A DNA stretch of 64,000 nt from Cryptomeria japonica (lineage: Eukaryota > Streptophyta > Pinopsida > Cupressales > Cupressaceae). Numbering within the stretch: position 1 is the first letter of the stretch; every line of letters begins with the position of its first letter. The stretch lies in contig NC_081408.1 of NCBI RefSeq assembly GCF_030272615.1, positions 408,366,889 to 408,430,888 on the forward strand, given 5' to 3'. The position numbers and the translations under genes are program-made. This document shows positions 34,261 through 46,944 of this stretch, piece by piece. The notes under the pieces are model-generated. The model did no database searches. It saw nothing but the letters and a program-made list of their open reading frames with translations, and was not told the origin of the DNA.

Positions 34261-34926
34261 AGGAAGGTGTCAAGATTCCTGCAGCAAAAGAAGGCAGACT
34301 TGTCGTCCCACCTTCTTCCTAATTTTTTGCCATATGCTCATAATAAATACTTACATATCCCATGGAAGTACCCTTCTTCGCAATAAATATTCCATTTTCG
34401 TACTCACCAATCACTCTTCCATATCATTCCACTTTCACCATTCATTCCTCCATCTCACTCATCGTACATTACGGATCAACTTCACGCATGATGGATTTCT
34501 CCAACTACTATCATTATGGCACGATATCAGGTATGCTCGTGTGTATTTATTTTTTGTTGCATACATTTATTAAACCATATTTCATATCATAATAATATTT
34601 GCATAGTACATCCTCTCCATGTGTGGACAACTGTTACGCCTTAGCTTGGGGGGGAAGTACAATGTTGAATTATTCTCATGAATAATTCTTATGTCATCTC
34701 AAATAAATTTTAAATTTAAATTATTTTGGTTTGATGTGACATTATGCACTCTATTCCTATTGCTATACCTTTTGCTGCCACCATTTTTTTCTGCTTGCCT
34801 TGAGTTGTTTTGAAATTGCGGCTGGGTTATTTGCAAGAAGAGCATATTTTCTTTTGAGAATTTGAAGAGTTTAGACGAAATTGGGTACATTTATGCAAGT
34901 GGTGAGTTGTGAGTTCTAGTGTTACA
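34261..34926 (+). other. Element D spacer with internal G-rich tract
   Basis: Non-coding. The string AGCTTGGGGGGGAAGTACAA runs up to 34661 and is followed by TGTTGAATTATTC, exactly the look of a polypurine tract followed by an LTR start. However, the accessory ORF and a second tract with a better supported LTR lie further right, so this is read as an internal tract or a former LTR boundary. Confidence 0.55.
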
Positions 34927-37330
34927 ATGGGTGGTCTGCTAGTTCGCCATGAACCTACAGTGCATGATGTCCTTCTACAAGACTAGGTTTGTGAAGTTGA
35001 ATTCCGCAATAGTGGTTGGTCAGACTATTTTCTTAAGCTAACTGAGTTCAATGAGGATATTGCGAGAGAATTCACCTGTACATTTTTTGATGGGGAAGTT
35101 CGGGTAAAAGGGTTGAGAGTTATTGTGATAGAAGAGCAGATTGCAAAGATAGTAGGGTTGCCAGCAGATGGGGGAAAATACCCCGAAACAAAGGACGCAT
35201 GAAGTGCAAGGGCGGAATTCACACGACAAGTTGACCCACCTTTGGTAATAGATAAGCAGGGGACTCGATGAGAATCCGTTCCTCCCAAATGGAAAGAAGT
35301 AGCATTATATATCATGAAATATTTGACTTGTGAAGAGATATTCCCATGCCTGCATTCCCACCATTTTAAGCTCCTGAGTCATCTGTGCCATGGGAGGAGA
35401 ATGAATGTTCTAAATGTGTTGTATAATATTCTTTCCATCAGTGCAGGGGAGACACAAAAAGGTAGGCCTCACTCTGTTAATGTTGTTTGATTAAATTATT
35501 GGTTGAAAGGTATTTAAAAGATGTTTCACAGATGACCTGGGATGAATTTGTAAAAGTTAGAAGGTTTAGAGTGAATAATGTGGGTCCAGTAGAATAGCCC
35601 CCATCTCAAGAAGGGGAAATTTTAGAAGGACCTAGTCCTGCCGTTGAGCCCTCATCCTCCAGGATTTCACCAGTTCAGAATGTTTCTCCAATAGAGGAAC
35701 CCTCGCCGAAAGAAACCTTGTTGGAAGCAGAGAAGTCTCGGCAAGGGTTCCATCGCAAACCCTAATAAGAACTAGGTAAAGAGAATCAAATTGGCACGAA
35801 GAAGAAGAAGGAGAAGGGGAAAAGTGTGGATTAAGCCCCTCCTGTCACAAAGAAAAGAAGAATTGCAAAATAAGATTCTCCTGCAGCCACCATAGGAGCT
35901 ATGGAAATACCTAAAGAGTTAGATATAGAAAACCATCCTGTAGCCACTAAAGAAATGTCTCTAAGAAGAAGAAGCAGGCTCCAAAGAAAACCTAAAAATC
36001 AAAAGCAGTCAGAGAATCTGAGTGCCATCATTCATGTTGATTCCCTAGAGCAAGAACCAAGAAGTCCTTACCAGGATGTTATTCTTCCATCCTCACCTAT
36101 GGAGCCACAAAAGGTTCAAGAACCTTAAGAACCTAGTAAGGAAGGAGATAATGGTGAAAAAGTAGAGAAAGGAAGCCCTCATGAATAGCCACAGGAAGGT
36201 GTGGGCTTGACAACTTGGCCATTGTCACAGAGAAGATTGTTGAAATAGAAGGCAGAGCTGGGAAGTCAAAACCTAGAGCACCTGTTCACAGACCACCCTC
36301 TTTTCTTACTAGCCATGTTGCTGCTCTTGCCTTCTACAAAGAATGGGAGTTAGAAAAAGCAGATATGCAGAAACTTATTGATTAACAAAAGAAAGTGATT
36401 GAACAAAAAGATGAGGAAATTGCTCAGCTCAAAAATAAGGTGGATACAGTAGTCACTATGATACCACAACTAATGTAGTGCAGGGCGCCACCTCAAGTAT
36501 ACTCCCCGTATTTGAAAGAGAATCATATTTGTTTTTAGTTGATGAGAATTGTTGGAGACCTAAGTCCTTTTTTAAAAACACCTCAATATTTTTATCATGT
36601 CTATCAAATGTCTCTTGCAGCCATCAAAAATTTTCTTTGTGGGTTCTATTTACATAACTATGATGTCCCTAATAATGCTGACTAGAATCCTCTGCTCTAC
36701 ATTGGGGGATATTCAATTAAGGGCTCTCATGTCATGGATTCAAAATGAAATTACTAGGGGGAATAATTTAGGATACACAGGAAGGAGGAACTTGATCTCC
36801 CACTTCCATTGAGAGTTGAGTCAAGGGATCTGAAATGGCTTTATTATGACCGGCAGAAAATTCTGTATCGACCAGATTATGGGAATAAAATTCTACCCCT
36901 GAGAGAAGAGGTATACAGAGAGTATGAGAAGATGGCTATGGTTGAGGGTCAGGTGGTAGTTGGACATTTAGTACAGTGCTGGAATAGTCAGCCTAATGAA
37001 TTGAAAAAGTTTGAGCCGCATTCCTTGTCAAATTATCGTGCAGCACTAAGGCAGGCACCCAAATATATTCATTTGGGCAGAACAAAAGGAAAACAATAGT
37101 TTCCGCTTATCTTCTAGCCACCCATTCTTATATGGCCACTGATGGTATAAGGGAATAATGACTCCCCTTATGATGCAACAGCAGAGCGCTCCAGGTGGAC
37201 ACGGTTAGAAAAAATGAAAGGGTTCTATTAGAGCTTGACTACAGGAGGTTCTGAATAGGTTACCCCCAAGAATTTTAGAATTAATACTAGAATTAGAAAC
37301 TTTCCTGTTGTTGGAGGACTAGCAAGAAGC
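34927..37330 (+). pseudogene. Element D sense accessory ORF (envelope position, unknown family)
   Basis: Starts ATG 34927 (MGGLLVRHEP). A globular N-terminal part contains FNEDIAREF, DGEVRVKGLRVIV and EEQIAKIVGLPADGGKY (35050-35180), then WKEVALYIMKYLTCEEIF and LLSHLCHGRRMN (35290-35410). This pattern recalls plant transposon-associated domains (PF20167-like or PMD-like). A Lys/Ser-rich disordered part (35600-36200) and a coiled coil (EKADMQKLID, KVIEQKDEEIAQLKNKV; 36350-36460) follow. The C-terminal part has LKWLYYDRQKILYRPDYGNK (36830 on), then LPPRILELILELETFL. Many stops and frame changes. It sits where Athila elements carry an env-like gene, but no membrane segment or signal peptide is visible. 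Confidence 0.6.
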
Positions 37331-37345
37331 TAGGTCGGGGGGTAA
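37331..37345 (+). promoter_or_regulatory. Element D polypurine tract
   Basis: TAGGTCGGGGGGTAA directly precedes TGATGAGAC, the proposed LTR start. It is G-rich and at the right place to prime plus-strand DNA. Confidence 0.6.
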
Positions 37346-38345
37346 TGATGAGACAAAATAATGGCCTCATTTTATCAAATTTTGTCACAGAACTCTTGAT
37401 TTGGTCATATGTTTGGGTAATGTATGGGTCATAGGATTTTCCTGGTTGTGTCTTTTTAGTATTTTTGGACCTGATTTATCCTAGACCTGAGCTTGTTATC
37501 TAAAGATCTTTATACAGCCAATCTATGCAAATTATCTGAATTAATCTTAAAATATGGTTTAATTATGTTATGTTAATATTAATGGATACACATGCTTTTG
37601 TGCACATTAACGCCATGATTCAGGGTCAACCAAGATGAAAGGATGACTAAGCTTGTCATTAAAAGAAACATCAATGTGTCATTGGATGCAGACCTAGTCA
37701 AAGTGGAGCAGCATTGAAGAAGGTCATAACCAATTGACCGCTTCCTCAGCAGAGTAATTTGTGGAGTATTCGTGATTGTTCCTGATGGAACATAAATCTA
37801 GGAAGGAGGTTGTGCTATATTTTCTCAGCAACAGGATAGTTGTTGTTATTCTACCTTCATGCATTGACTTCTTCTTCTAATGTAATAAGTCATGCTCACC
37901 TATTCCTCTGGGACGTGGGTTGATCAGTTAGGAGTTTGTTATAATTTTTCTTATAATAAAGGTCTCTATCTCCTCACGGGAGTAGACAGAACGACCATAG
38001 AGTTGGTAGTATTCAGTTTTCAGACTTATGTATGTGAAATCAATTTGAAGTAAATAAAATAATGGTATTGTGAGCTTATCAGTTGTTATCTGAGTTCTGG
38101 ATATACTCACTCAAGGGGGCCCACTTGGTGAGTAGTCCCTGTGTGTTTTTCAGTTAATTTATGTTTTGTTATAGTTGTTCTTTTGGTATTCGTCTGTTCA
38201 TGTAGCCAATGGAAACAGTTCATGTGTTTGTTCCTACAGCCAAAGTAGACAGAGTAGTTCCTGTCTACCGACCAGAACGTTGTCATTAGTAGCATTTTCT
38301 TAAGTTAATTTCAATTGTGAGTTTTAATAAAGTGTTAAGTCATCA
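37346..38345 (+). repeat. Element D 3' LTR (1.0 kb, inferred)
   Basis: Bounded by the perfect 6-base inverted pair TGATGA (37346) and TCATCA (38340-38345) and preceded by a purine tract. An AT-rich TATAATAAAG at about 37951 could be the TATA box. No second copy is in the window, so the boundaries rest on the inverted ends alone. Confidence 0.55.
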
Positions 38346-39360
38346 TGTTTCTGCATATTTGTTTAAGAGAATTTCCTTTTCCAGCAGTAGGATAGAATGT
38401 TGCAATTTGAGCTTAGTGCACATACAGTGTCGACCCATTTCAAGTTTAAGTCGTTGGTCGATAAAGTAAATGAACCTTTGCTATAGGAGAGGTAGCTTCT
38501 TAGTAAGGATGTCCAATCCTTGAGCCGAGTTTTTAAAACCCATTTGCTATTCCAATTGCGAGGACCAACAGTGGGTAAAGTCATAGGTCCTACTTTGATA
38601 GGTAATATGACTATACCAAGAGACTCTCTAGGAGCTTTATCAAAGCCAAAAACACAAAGAGGATCAGGTTGAATAGAATAATAATCCCAATTTATCTTTT
38701 CTATAAGTCAATGCAACAAATGTTAAGTGTTCACCCATTATCAATTAAAGTACCATGTAACTTTTGTTCATAAATGCGAGTAGTAATCATAAGGGGAGCA
38801 TCTCTATTTTTAACCTCTATATAAGGTAATTCATCTTGTGAGAATGTAATATCATTTGGTTTAGAATAAGGATGATGAACCATATTTTGTAAGGATTCCT
38901 AGATTAACCCATGGTATGATGGTGAAGCTTGAATCAAATCCCAAAGGGAAATCTTAGCATGGAGTTTCTCAACAAGATCAAGTTCCTTATCAACATGTTG
39001 TTTAGGATGAGGGGGGTGGGGGGGGGGGGGAGTGAGAAGAAAATTAGTATCTTTCATATTGAATATATTTTTATGTGTGAGGCACTTCAAGACCATATTT
39101 TTGCAACTCTTAATAAATAGCCAGGAGGTGGTTTGTTATCATGAATCATAGGTTCGTTTTGAGGTTGACTGGTATATTGAACAAATTTAGGTTTCACATA
39201 ACCAACAACACAAATGGTATTGACTTTATTAGGTTCTTTATCCACTAAAGCTTCATATTTAGGAGAGAGATAATCAAGGAAAGTTTTAATAGCATCCTCC
39301 TCTTGGTCTAAGGTATTGTTAGCGAATTCAAACCCTTAGTCTTAATTGCCATTAAAAGAT
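38346..39360 (-). pseudogene. Minus-strand gag-protease fragment of a Tat/Athila element
   Basis: Reading the minus strand from about 39350: LDQEEDAIKTFLDYLSPKYE and VNTICVVGYVKPKF, then LHAKISLWDLIQASPSYHGLI, a typical pre-protease linker, then NDITFSQDELPYIEVKNRD and YEQKLHGTLIDNG, the position of the protease active site (D-N-G instead of D-S/T-G). It continues through LCVFGFDKAP to ILPIKVGP. Frames change several times and stops are frequent. A run of C on the minus strand (plus 39008-39032, G-rich) interrupts the linker. It may belong to the internal region of element F, or to a separate older copy. Confidence 0.6.
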
Positions 39361-41996
39361 TTGCATCCTATCTTTTTGAGATAATCTTGATACCTTTTTT
39401 TATAATCCCAAGGTAGTGATATTTTTGCACTTGGTTGATAAAGATTTCTACATGGTTATATGTCAGTAGGCCTAAGGGTTTAATTTCTACCTTTTGTCAA
39501 AAAGGCCTAACTCTGTTTCAATTCTTTAATGAGGCCTTATACCTTAGATTATTTCAAAAAAATATTAATAAAAAAAGGAAAGCCTTTGTTATTATAAAAC
39601 CGCACCATAGAGAAGTTTAAAAATCCCTTCTTTATTAAAGAGATCGCTTCAAGGAGTAAATCCATTTTTAAAGGTCATTAAAGCAGTGACCCATGTACAC
39701 TTTGTGGGGAATTTTAGAAAGAATTCAATGCCAAAGTCTACCCTTACTTAACTCAATCTTAACATGTGGTCAAAGGATGGAAAAATCAATTTTCCAAGGA
39801 GGAGTGGAGTTTTAATGAAGAAGCCCTAGCTTTTACAGGTCCTTTTCATTTTGGTTCTCAAATTTATTAATGGTGCCTAGAGCTTTAATGAGTCAATTAA
39901 GGAGTTTCAATTTTGCGAGTAGATTGAAAGGGTTTTGGAAGCACATGGAAGAAGAGGAATTACTAGATCTATGTTTTCAATATTATCTTTTGAGGTTTCA
40001 AACTGCCTTGAATACCTGTTGCCTCCTTCTATAGGGTGTATTACTTGATTTTTTTTGTTTTTCCATGAAGTTTTGGAAGTGAAAGGTCATGTAGTCTATA
40101 TTAGATTCACAAGACAGGATGATTCACTTGGTACACTCACATGGCTCAATATAGGGTATGAGCTTGATGTCATGGTTATTAGAAGAAAAACTATATGCAT
40201 TTCTCAGCAACTGAAAGTGGTTTTTATTTCAAGATCAAAACCTATGTATGACTTAATCACAAGGCAAGTTCATTTATTTGTTAAGAAGAGATCATATAAA
40301 TGGTTGGAAAAAGTTCAAGATATCACTATCAAATGAAGTAATAGTTTTGTAAGAGATAAGTCCCTAACCATTAAAAGAAGCTTTAGATAACAGAACAAAG
40401 CATTGAGAAGGTTCTAAAAAAAAATCATTGATTAAAGTCAATGTATTTTAAGAAACCTTAAGGTTTACTAAAGACCATGTGTGGTATGCAACATTGTGAC
40501 AGTTGTGGTAGCAGTCCAAGTAAAAAAGTCAAAGGTTGCAACATTGAATGTATTTGTGAGGGTGTACAGGGGACATCAAAAGTTGAGTGTGACATTAGGG
40601 ACAATATTGAAAATTAAGGAAGAAACAATTCCTTTAATGGACACAACAAGGGTATGGTGTCAATCAAAATGCAAACATAAGAAAGAGTGACCTTGTTTAA
40701 GAGAAGATGATATATTGGCTTGTAAGTGAGTAGTCAAATGGAAAATTTTCATAACAAAGAAGCAATCAGTTTGACAAATACAGTGATCTAATGACTATAA
40801 AAACCTAGAAATAAACCCTAAGTCATGGAGCTAAGACAAAGGACAAAGGTTTGCAACAAAACAAGAATGGGCAACAAAATTTCAAGATTACATTTTCATG
40901 ACAGAGCAAGAACATATCCATGCAGACTATGAGCAGCAAATGCCAATCAATACAAATAAATCAGTGGCATGTGATTGCCAATATCCATACAATGAGTTTA
41001 CAACCAAGGAATTTCCTTGAGGAACAAATAAGAAGTCCAATTAAGATAGGGATAGAGTAAGACGATGATTTTCTCAATAGCAGCAATGACTAAGACAACT
41101 CAATCATATTTTGATAGTGAGAAGCAAGCATGAATAACCATAAGCCAAAGGTAGAGATAAGACAAGGCTTGTAGATAGAGATCATGGTGTGAAGAGTAGA
41201 GAAAAGATCATTAAAAAAAAGGTCTTATAACAATATAAAGGGACCTTGTAAAGATAGATACGCCTACTCATAATCAGTTAAAGAATTTTTTCATCTAATG
41301 AAATAAAAATGGCAGAAGTTCTTCATGTATTGTCAAGGTATTGATAAAGATAAGTGATAACATCACTAAATATAAGAAGGATGATAGTAGCATGTGAATG
41401 ATAGTAGTGATATGGGAAATCTTGAGTAATGGTAGTCATGAAAATTATCATGATACATATGACAGTCATCAAAAGACACGCATGTTCTTCTCTTAGTCAT
41501 AATCCATGGATGTCACATACATAAAATATCAATACTAATGGATATTTTACAAAGAGAATGAATATATTATATCTATAACAATGCAACAATGAGTGTATCA
41601 TAGTCTAATAAAGAATGAGTTCACTATCACAGTCATTTTTGTGTTCACTATCTAATGAGGTTTCAATCTCACTATCATAAAAGGTCAATGAAGTTTGTGT
41701 TATATATTATGAAGATGCCTATGAAGAGTGACAATCATCAAAAGGATAGTGAGCTCATCTCTGAGTAAATAGTGGCTGACATCAATTCAAGCTAAATAAC
41801 AGCCCTGCCAAGATAGTAAGAAAATGAATAATCTAAGAGTTTATAAGGCAATGAGGATTGTTTGGACTGTGACATAAAACAATGAGAACAATAGATGCCA
41901 TGAAGATGATAGTGGCAGAAGCCTGAAATTTAGGCATTAAGGAGAAAATATGTGACTTACAGGTTTCTTTTGACATGTGTAGAAGTGCCTGATGGA
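39361..41996. other. Decayed repeat sequence, no gene recognised
   Basis: AT-rich, with no motif I can assign. A 93-codon plus-strand ORF at 40055-40336 (KGHVVYIRFTRQDDS...) has a plausible composition, but no recognisable family and no start context; it resembles the cognate part of copia-type polyproteins (DIMTK and QLADxxTK-like segments) only loosely, so I do not call it. Confidence 0.4.
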
Positions 41997-44622
41997 TGTT
42001 TTGGTTCTCAAACAGATTGGAAAGTTCTAAGAGTATGCCAAGCTCCATGCTCAAACCTTCCAACTGACTTGGTCAATGACCAGAGTGGACCCTTAGGATT
42101 ACTAACTCTCTGCACTTCAGGGTCTGCAGGACCTAGGCGGGTGTACCTATTCACCAACTGATTCTTCAAGATGATGCTTTTTATAGCATATTTTGTTTAA
42201 ACTATACTCTAATTTTGGTGTTTATCTCAAAGTAGCATATGTCTCTGAGATAAACTATCTTTCTCTTTAACTTCTTCAAACTTCTTGATTATCTTCTCTA
42301 ATTTATTTCTGAAAAATCCTTGCTTCTATCCAAATCCTATCATTCTTACTTCTGATTTTCCTACTTCCTACTCTTGTATCCTAATTATATCTCCTACTAT
42401 AATTTGGAATAATTTGAGTGTTTTGAATTAATTTTTTATATGTAACTGACCAGTGCCTTCTCCTCTTTTGGGCTACAGAGTCACCCTATTCTAGACTTTC
42501 ATGTATAACCCTATGGGACAATTTTGAAATCCACCCCTTAGATGGATCTATCAGTGTATCTAACTCTCAATACTATTTGAGTTACTGTTTGCCACAACAA
42601 TGAGTATGATTGAGTTTAAGTTTTTCATAGATGTATCCTATTTTATCGTATTATTGTGATGATAAGCAATTATTTCATAAGAGAATTTAAGATAGCATTC
42701 ATTCACTGGAAATGAAAATCATAGAGAACAGATATCTTGAACAAAAGATCTTCCACAACACAATTGAAATGAAACATTGATTCTATTACTGAAATCTTAT
42801 TTTTACATCCTTTTTTATAGTACATTACAATTGATGAGATCCTATTCTATATCCCCCCCATCTCCAATATATGGTTTCCCTTTTATAGACACAAGGGATC
42901 CCCTCATAATGGTTACCTCTTAGTTTTTAAAATATCACAACTATTCATTTAACTAATTACCACAAAACTAATCAAAAACTATAGGCACATTAACTAATTA
43001 CATCATAATGCATTTGCAAACAGGTCCTCCCTTTATCATGAAAAATATCTTCATGATAAAAATAAATTCCTTCATATTTGTCAAGAGATGCAATCACATC
43101 ATTTCTCTATCTCTGGTTTATACCTTCTACACACATACGCAACAGTTGTGGTAAGCAGAATGCATCTACAAAATTGTTAAAGATGAACATTCTTCTGAAT
43201 GTATTATGTGTATCACTTTATATTTACACTTGCAATGCCTATGCTATCCATTTTTGTTAAACAATGATGACACGCCCTCTTTCTTTGAAGCACCCACAAG
43301 CTCTCTATTTGATCTCCTATTTCCCTTTTTGAAACCTTTGATAATTACTTTTGGTTTTCTCACTTGATTGGGAAAAGGATTAATAATTCTACCGATATTG
43401 TATAATCATCTTTTCTCCTACAACCTTTAGTATTTTGGAGAGAGTCTCCTGATGTCACTTTTTATCATTGAAAACAGGTTTTATTTTCACTTGGAGAGTC
43501 ATCACCATGAAATGCCTCAAGTCTTCCTGAAGGAGAATCAATCTTCATTGGTATTGGCATGACATTAGTCATCGATGAGAGAGGAAGATCTATGTCCAAC
43601 CCCTATTCTCTCCCCAATGAGCTTGCTTCGTTTGTTTCTCTGTACTTCAAGATAACTAAGTAAAACTCTCATCGATGTCTTTCTATATTACTTCCATCAA
43701 GGTGACTTGTGTAATCAATGTGGCTTTATGACCTCGCCCTAATAGTATTAGTCTCTTTGATGCCTTTATTTCCTCTTGTTGTACATGTTGGGTTGACTTT
43801 AAATGTTTCTTCCCGATTTGAGCAAGTCTGGATGATGAAGACAATCTTTCATTTTACCTTTTCAGGGTGACGAATGGATCTCCAACCGATGCATTTGACA
43901 TCTACCTCTATCAGGGTGACTTACTTAGTCGACCTGTCTCTCATGGTTTCATCCTGATGGTATCGGTCTTGCCGATTCACTTGGTTTGTCTTCACTATTC
44001 ATATAGGAGTGACCCAACCCGATACACCTTCATGTACCTTTGGTTGTATGACTCTCACTTTTAGGCTGACTTTTGGGATCTCACCCCAGCTTTATAACTC
44101 TTGTCGATGTCAAACCCATCAGCCAAACTCTTCCCGATAGTCTTCCACCTGTGGATGTGTATCAATGTGACATATGAAATCGGGCTAATTTCTCCATGCT
44201 CACTCTGACAAAGGTTATCATGTCGATACAATTTGTCTATCTGTTTATCGATATGTCTTTTTCTGATGACAATACAAGTTCTTTTTTCACAACAGGATCT
44301 CCTATCAATGTAACATGATGATGTATTCTCGAAAGGTGCCTATGATGCCAGTTTGAAGAGTAGTAGTCTGATCGGTATGACTTAGTGGGGTCTTGCCGAC
44401 ATATTGTTTTGAGGTGTTTTGCTGAAATTAAATGCTAGGCTTTGTTTATTAGACAAGTTTCTTATATTTTGACAACTTTAAATGTATCTAGGCAGTGCTA
44501 ATGAGGTCTATGGGGACCAAAATGCATAATAATGAGGATTCTAAGCTTACATGACAGCGTTACATAGGAAGATCACTTCATTTTTTCTAGGTGCTAAAAG
44601 GATGTATTGTATCCAAACAACA
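41997..44622 (-). repeat. Diverged LTR related to element C, minus strand, without the ORF
   Basis: The last roughly 190 bp (42185 down to 41997 on the minus strand) align with the end of C's LTR: GCTATAAAAAGCA, GAATAGGTACACCCGCCTAGG, GAGAGTTAG, CCAAGTCAGTTGGAAGG, CTTAGAAC, ending GAGAACCAAAACA. The right-hand limit (CAACA at 44618-44622) is a guess from the inverted terminal pair. Between about 43560 and 44400 there are some 14 CGAT/CGAC-centred motifs, echoing C's array. No long ORF lies between array and TATA box, unlike in C. Solo LTR or truncated copy. Confidence 0.6.
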
Positions 44623-46738
44623 TTTTCAAGCCATAATATCTCATTTTTTAGCAATTTGGGAGGTTATTTAAGGCCATTTTAATACTTATCTAACCCCAAA
44701 GTCTTTCTCAATAGCAAAAGTATGGAAAGGGCACATGTCTTATTTCTTTCGGAAGGTGGTAATGCGGTTTGACCAAGTGGAGCAACCAAGTAAACATTAT
44801 GGAGAGCAAATGTAGGAGAAAGTTAATGAAGTAGACAACAGGAAGAGAGAATTTCGGGGGGGGAATTTTGATCAAGTTACAACACATTACAAGCATCTAG
44901 GAGATCCTTAAAGCCTCTTAAGTGTATGGATATGATCAAAGAGTAATCTAAAGCATTTGGGACACATTTTGAGGCGGTTTGGAATGCTTTATAGCCCATT
45001 TTTATTTACATCCAACCCAACTATTGAAGAGGACTTCTTCAACCATCAAGGTAAGGACACGTCATTATTTCTTGATTGCACATTATGCATCTTTTATGAG
45101 CAATGTAATCTATAAATTTTTTAGCCTTTAGGCTTCTAGTTCTTTCAATTCTTATTATTTTTAGCTAAATATTATAACCTTGGAGGTTCTCTTTATTAGA
45201 AACTTGCTCTGTAACTCAAATCATAGTGTAAATTTTCAATTTTGCAAAGTATTTTCAGAATGTATATTGCTGCTACAAAACCAAAGAATCAATAAAATTA
45301 GTATTTTACCTTAATGGAGTTGTCATATTATGTGTAAGTTGGTAGTTGATATTATTTTAAGTGATTTTCTTTTCATGAATCCTTAAAAGAGTTGCATTAT
45401 CAACACCTTTATATAGAAGTACCATGATTTATATAGGTTTTGGTTTGTGTAAGTCTAAAAATAACCCTACTTTGTGAGGAATAATCGTCATTTTCTTCCT
45501 TATAGGGTTGTTAAAAATTAACCTTTCCATAAAATGATTATACATGAACATGTTATCTCTTGAGTTGTGTAAGCATAGTTGAGAGGAAATTGATACTTTG
45601 TGTGTATAAAACAATAACACTATAGGTTCAAAGTTTATTTTGGTGCATCACCTTATAGATGTAGCTTCATTTTTAAAAGAATTTCAAGTCATTTTCAAGA
45701 ATTTTTCTCCCCTTTTCCTAGCAAGCAAGTAGATTAGAGTAGGTTCTTAGGTGAAGCATCACAAGGAACTGATCATCTATGGAGGTTCTCTTTCATTACA
45801 ACTTACCCACAACATGAAGGAGATCTCATGTGTCAATGGTTGGATGAATGTAGCATTTGGCAAGGGTGCAAAACCAATTAACAATAGGTATAGATTCATT
45901 AGTAGGACAAACTTTGGGATAAGGATTAACAACATCCATCAATTCTTCATCTCTAACAGAGATACCATGTATGGAAGGTAAGGAAACATTAACAAAAGTG
46001 TTTTTTATATCATCCTCTTGCTCTAAGGTATTCATATAAGTAAGATAATCTTTAGGTGAGGGAAAAACATCATTGATTAATACTTCATGAGAAGAAGGCA
46101 AAGCTTCATTAAGGGGATTATCAATCATGGCATCCTCTTGTACCACAATAGCATCCTCTTGCACCAAGGAACTCTCATGGGGGGAGCCATATTAGGAAAA
46201 TAATCAACATAATTCCCTAATGATTCATCCCAAAGAGAGATAATGGAGAAAAGCATTAAGATATCTTCTTATATCACAATATCCTCAGTGAAGAAATAAA
46301 CCTTGGGAGAGGTGTAAGGTGATATAAGAGAGGCCAAAGCAACATCACATGTGTCAATTTTGTTCATTTTGGCACTACTAGGAAAAAAACATTACAAAGA
46401 CAAGTCAATTAAAGGTCTACGTTTTATATCAAAATTGACAACATGGAATGGGGTTCGAGGCAGCGCCATGAATTTTTTTTTTTTGCAACATGAAAAAATT
46501 TTAAAATGTCCTTTTTTATTATGATGCCTAATGAAATGAAGCAAACAATGTCACAAATCAAGAATTGATATCTAAACCATGCATATGCATTAATGAAGCA
46601 ATAATGTGATTAGCTAAAAATTGAAAGTACATAAACTACATAAGTAATAAATGAATGAATCTAATAACATGTAAAACCAGATCTAAAAATCAAAATCAGA
46701 AGTTATGCAAATGTAAGAAGAGTCGGGTTCACCAAAAT
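44623..46738 (-). pseudogene. Internal region of element F, gag-like remnants
   Basis: It lies downstream (minus strand) of F's primer site. A minus frame from 46167 to 45826 (NTLEQEDDIKNTFVNVSLPSIHG, YPKVCPTNESIPIVNWF) and an overlapping upstream frame (KIDTCDVALASLISPYTSPKVYFF, about 46370) are acidic and polar and resemble the gag-pro linker seen at 38900-39350. No gag core or enzymatic motif was identified. The remainder (44623-45800) shows nothing coding. Confidence 0.4.
46721..46738 (-). promoter_or_regulatory. Primer-binding site of element F
   Basis: On the minus strand TTTTGGTGAACCCGACTC follows the LTR end CATCCATTACA. The start TGGTGAA is shared with element B's site. The primer tRNA was not identified. 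Confidence 0.5.
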
Positions 46739-46939
46739 GTAATGGATGAAAATGGAATCAAGTAGGACTAATACCAAGATCCACTTTCATACACACATTG
46801 GAATATGAAATCACCTAAATGAGTAATTGAATTTGACTAACTCTTGTAGAAGAGAGTCAAATGACACTTCTAGGGTTTATGTTCCTTTTGCTACTTTGGA
46901 AAATTAATGAGCTATAGAGATATGTTGACGCAATGTGAA

Positions 46940-46944
46940 ACTAC
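46940..46944. repeat. Target site duplication of element G, left (ACTAC)
   Basis: ACTAC next to the LTR, against ACTAT at 53795-53799; one mismatch, consistent with an older insertion. Confidence 0.75.

Larger units (their letters stand above)
30752..38345 (+). mobile_element. Element D: Athila-like LTR retrotransposon, 5' part cut off by element B
   Basis: Plus-strand order is gag-protease linker, protease, RT, gypsy RNase H, integrase, a G-rich tract followed by TGTTG, a sense accessory ORF, a second G-rich tract, and an LTR bounded by TGATGA...TCATCA. No archaeal-type RNase H is present, and the protease motif is of the D-L-G type, both pointing to Athila rather than Tat. Athila elements typically carry an extra ORF between pol and the 3' LTR. 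The element is old, with stops, several frameshifts and an internal deletion in integrase. Confidence 0.75.

Noticed and set aside
34662-38345. Reading the whole 34662-38345 stretch as D's LTR with an internal ORF, as in element C.
   Set aside because: A second G-rich tract and a shorter LTR with matched TGATGA/TCATCA ends fit better. It is kept as a model in the findings because the 5' LTR is not visible.
40055-40336. 93-codon ORF with a faint resemblance to a copia-type polyprotein segment.
   Set aside because: No RT, RNase H or integrase motif could be confirmed nearby in the same frame. The resemblance is too weak to name.
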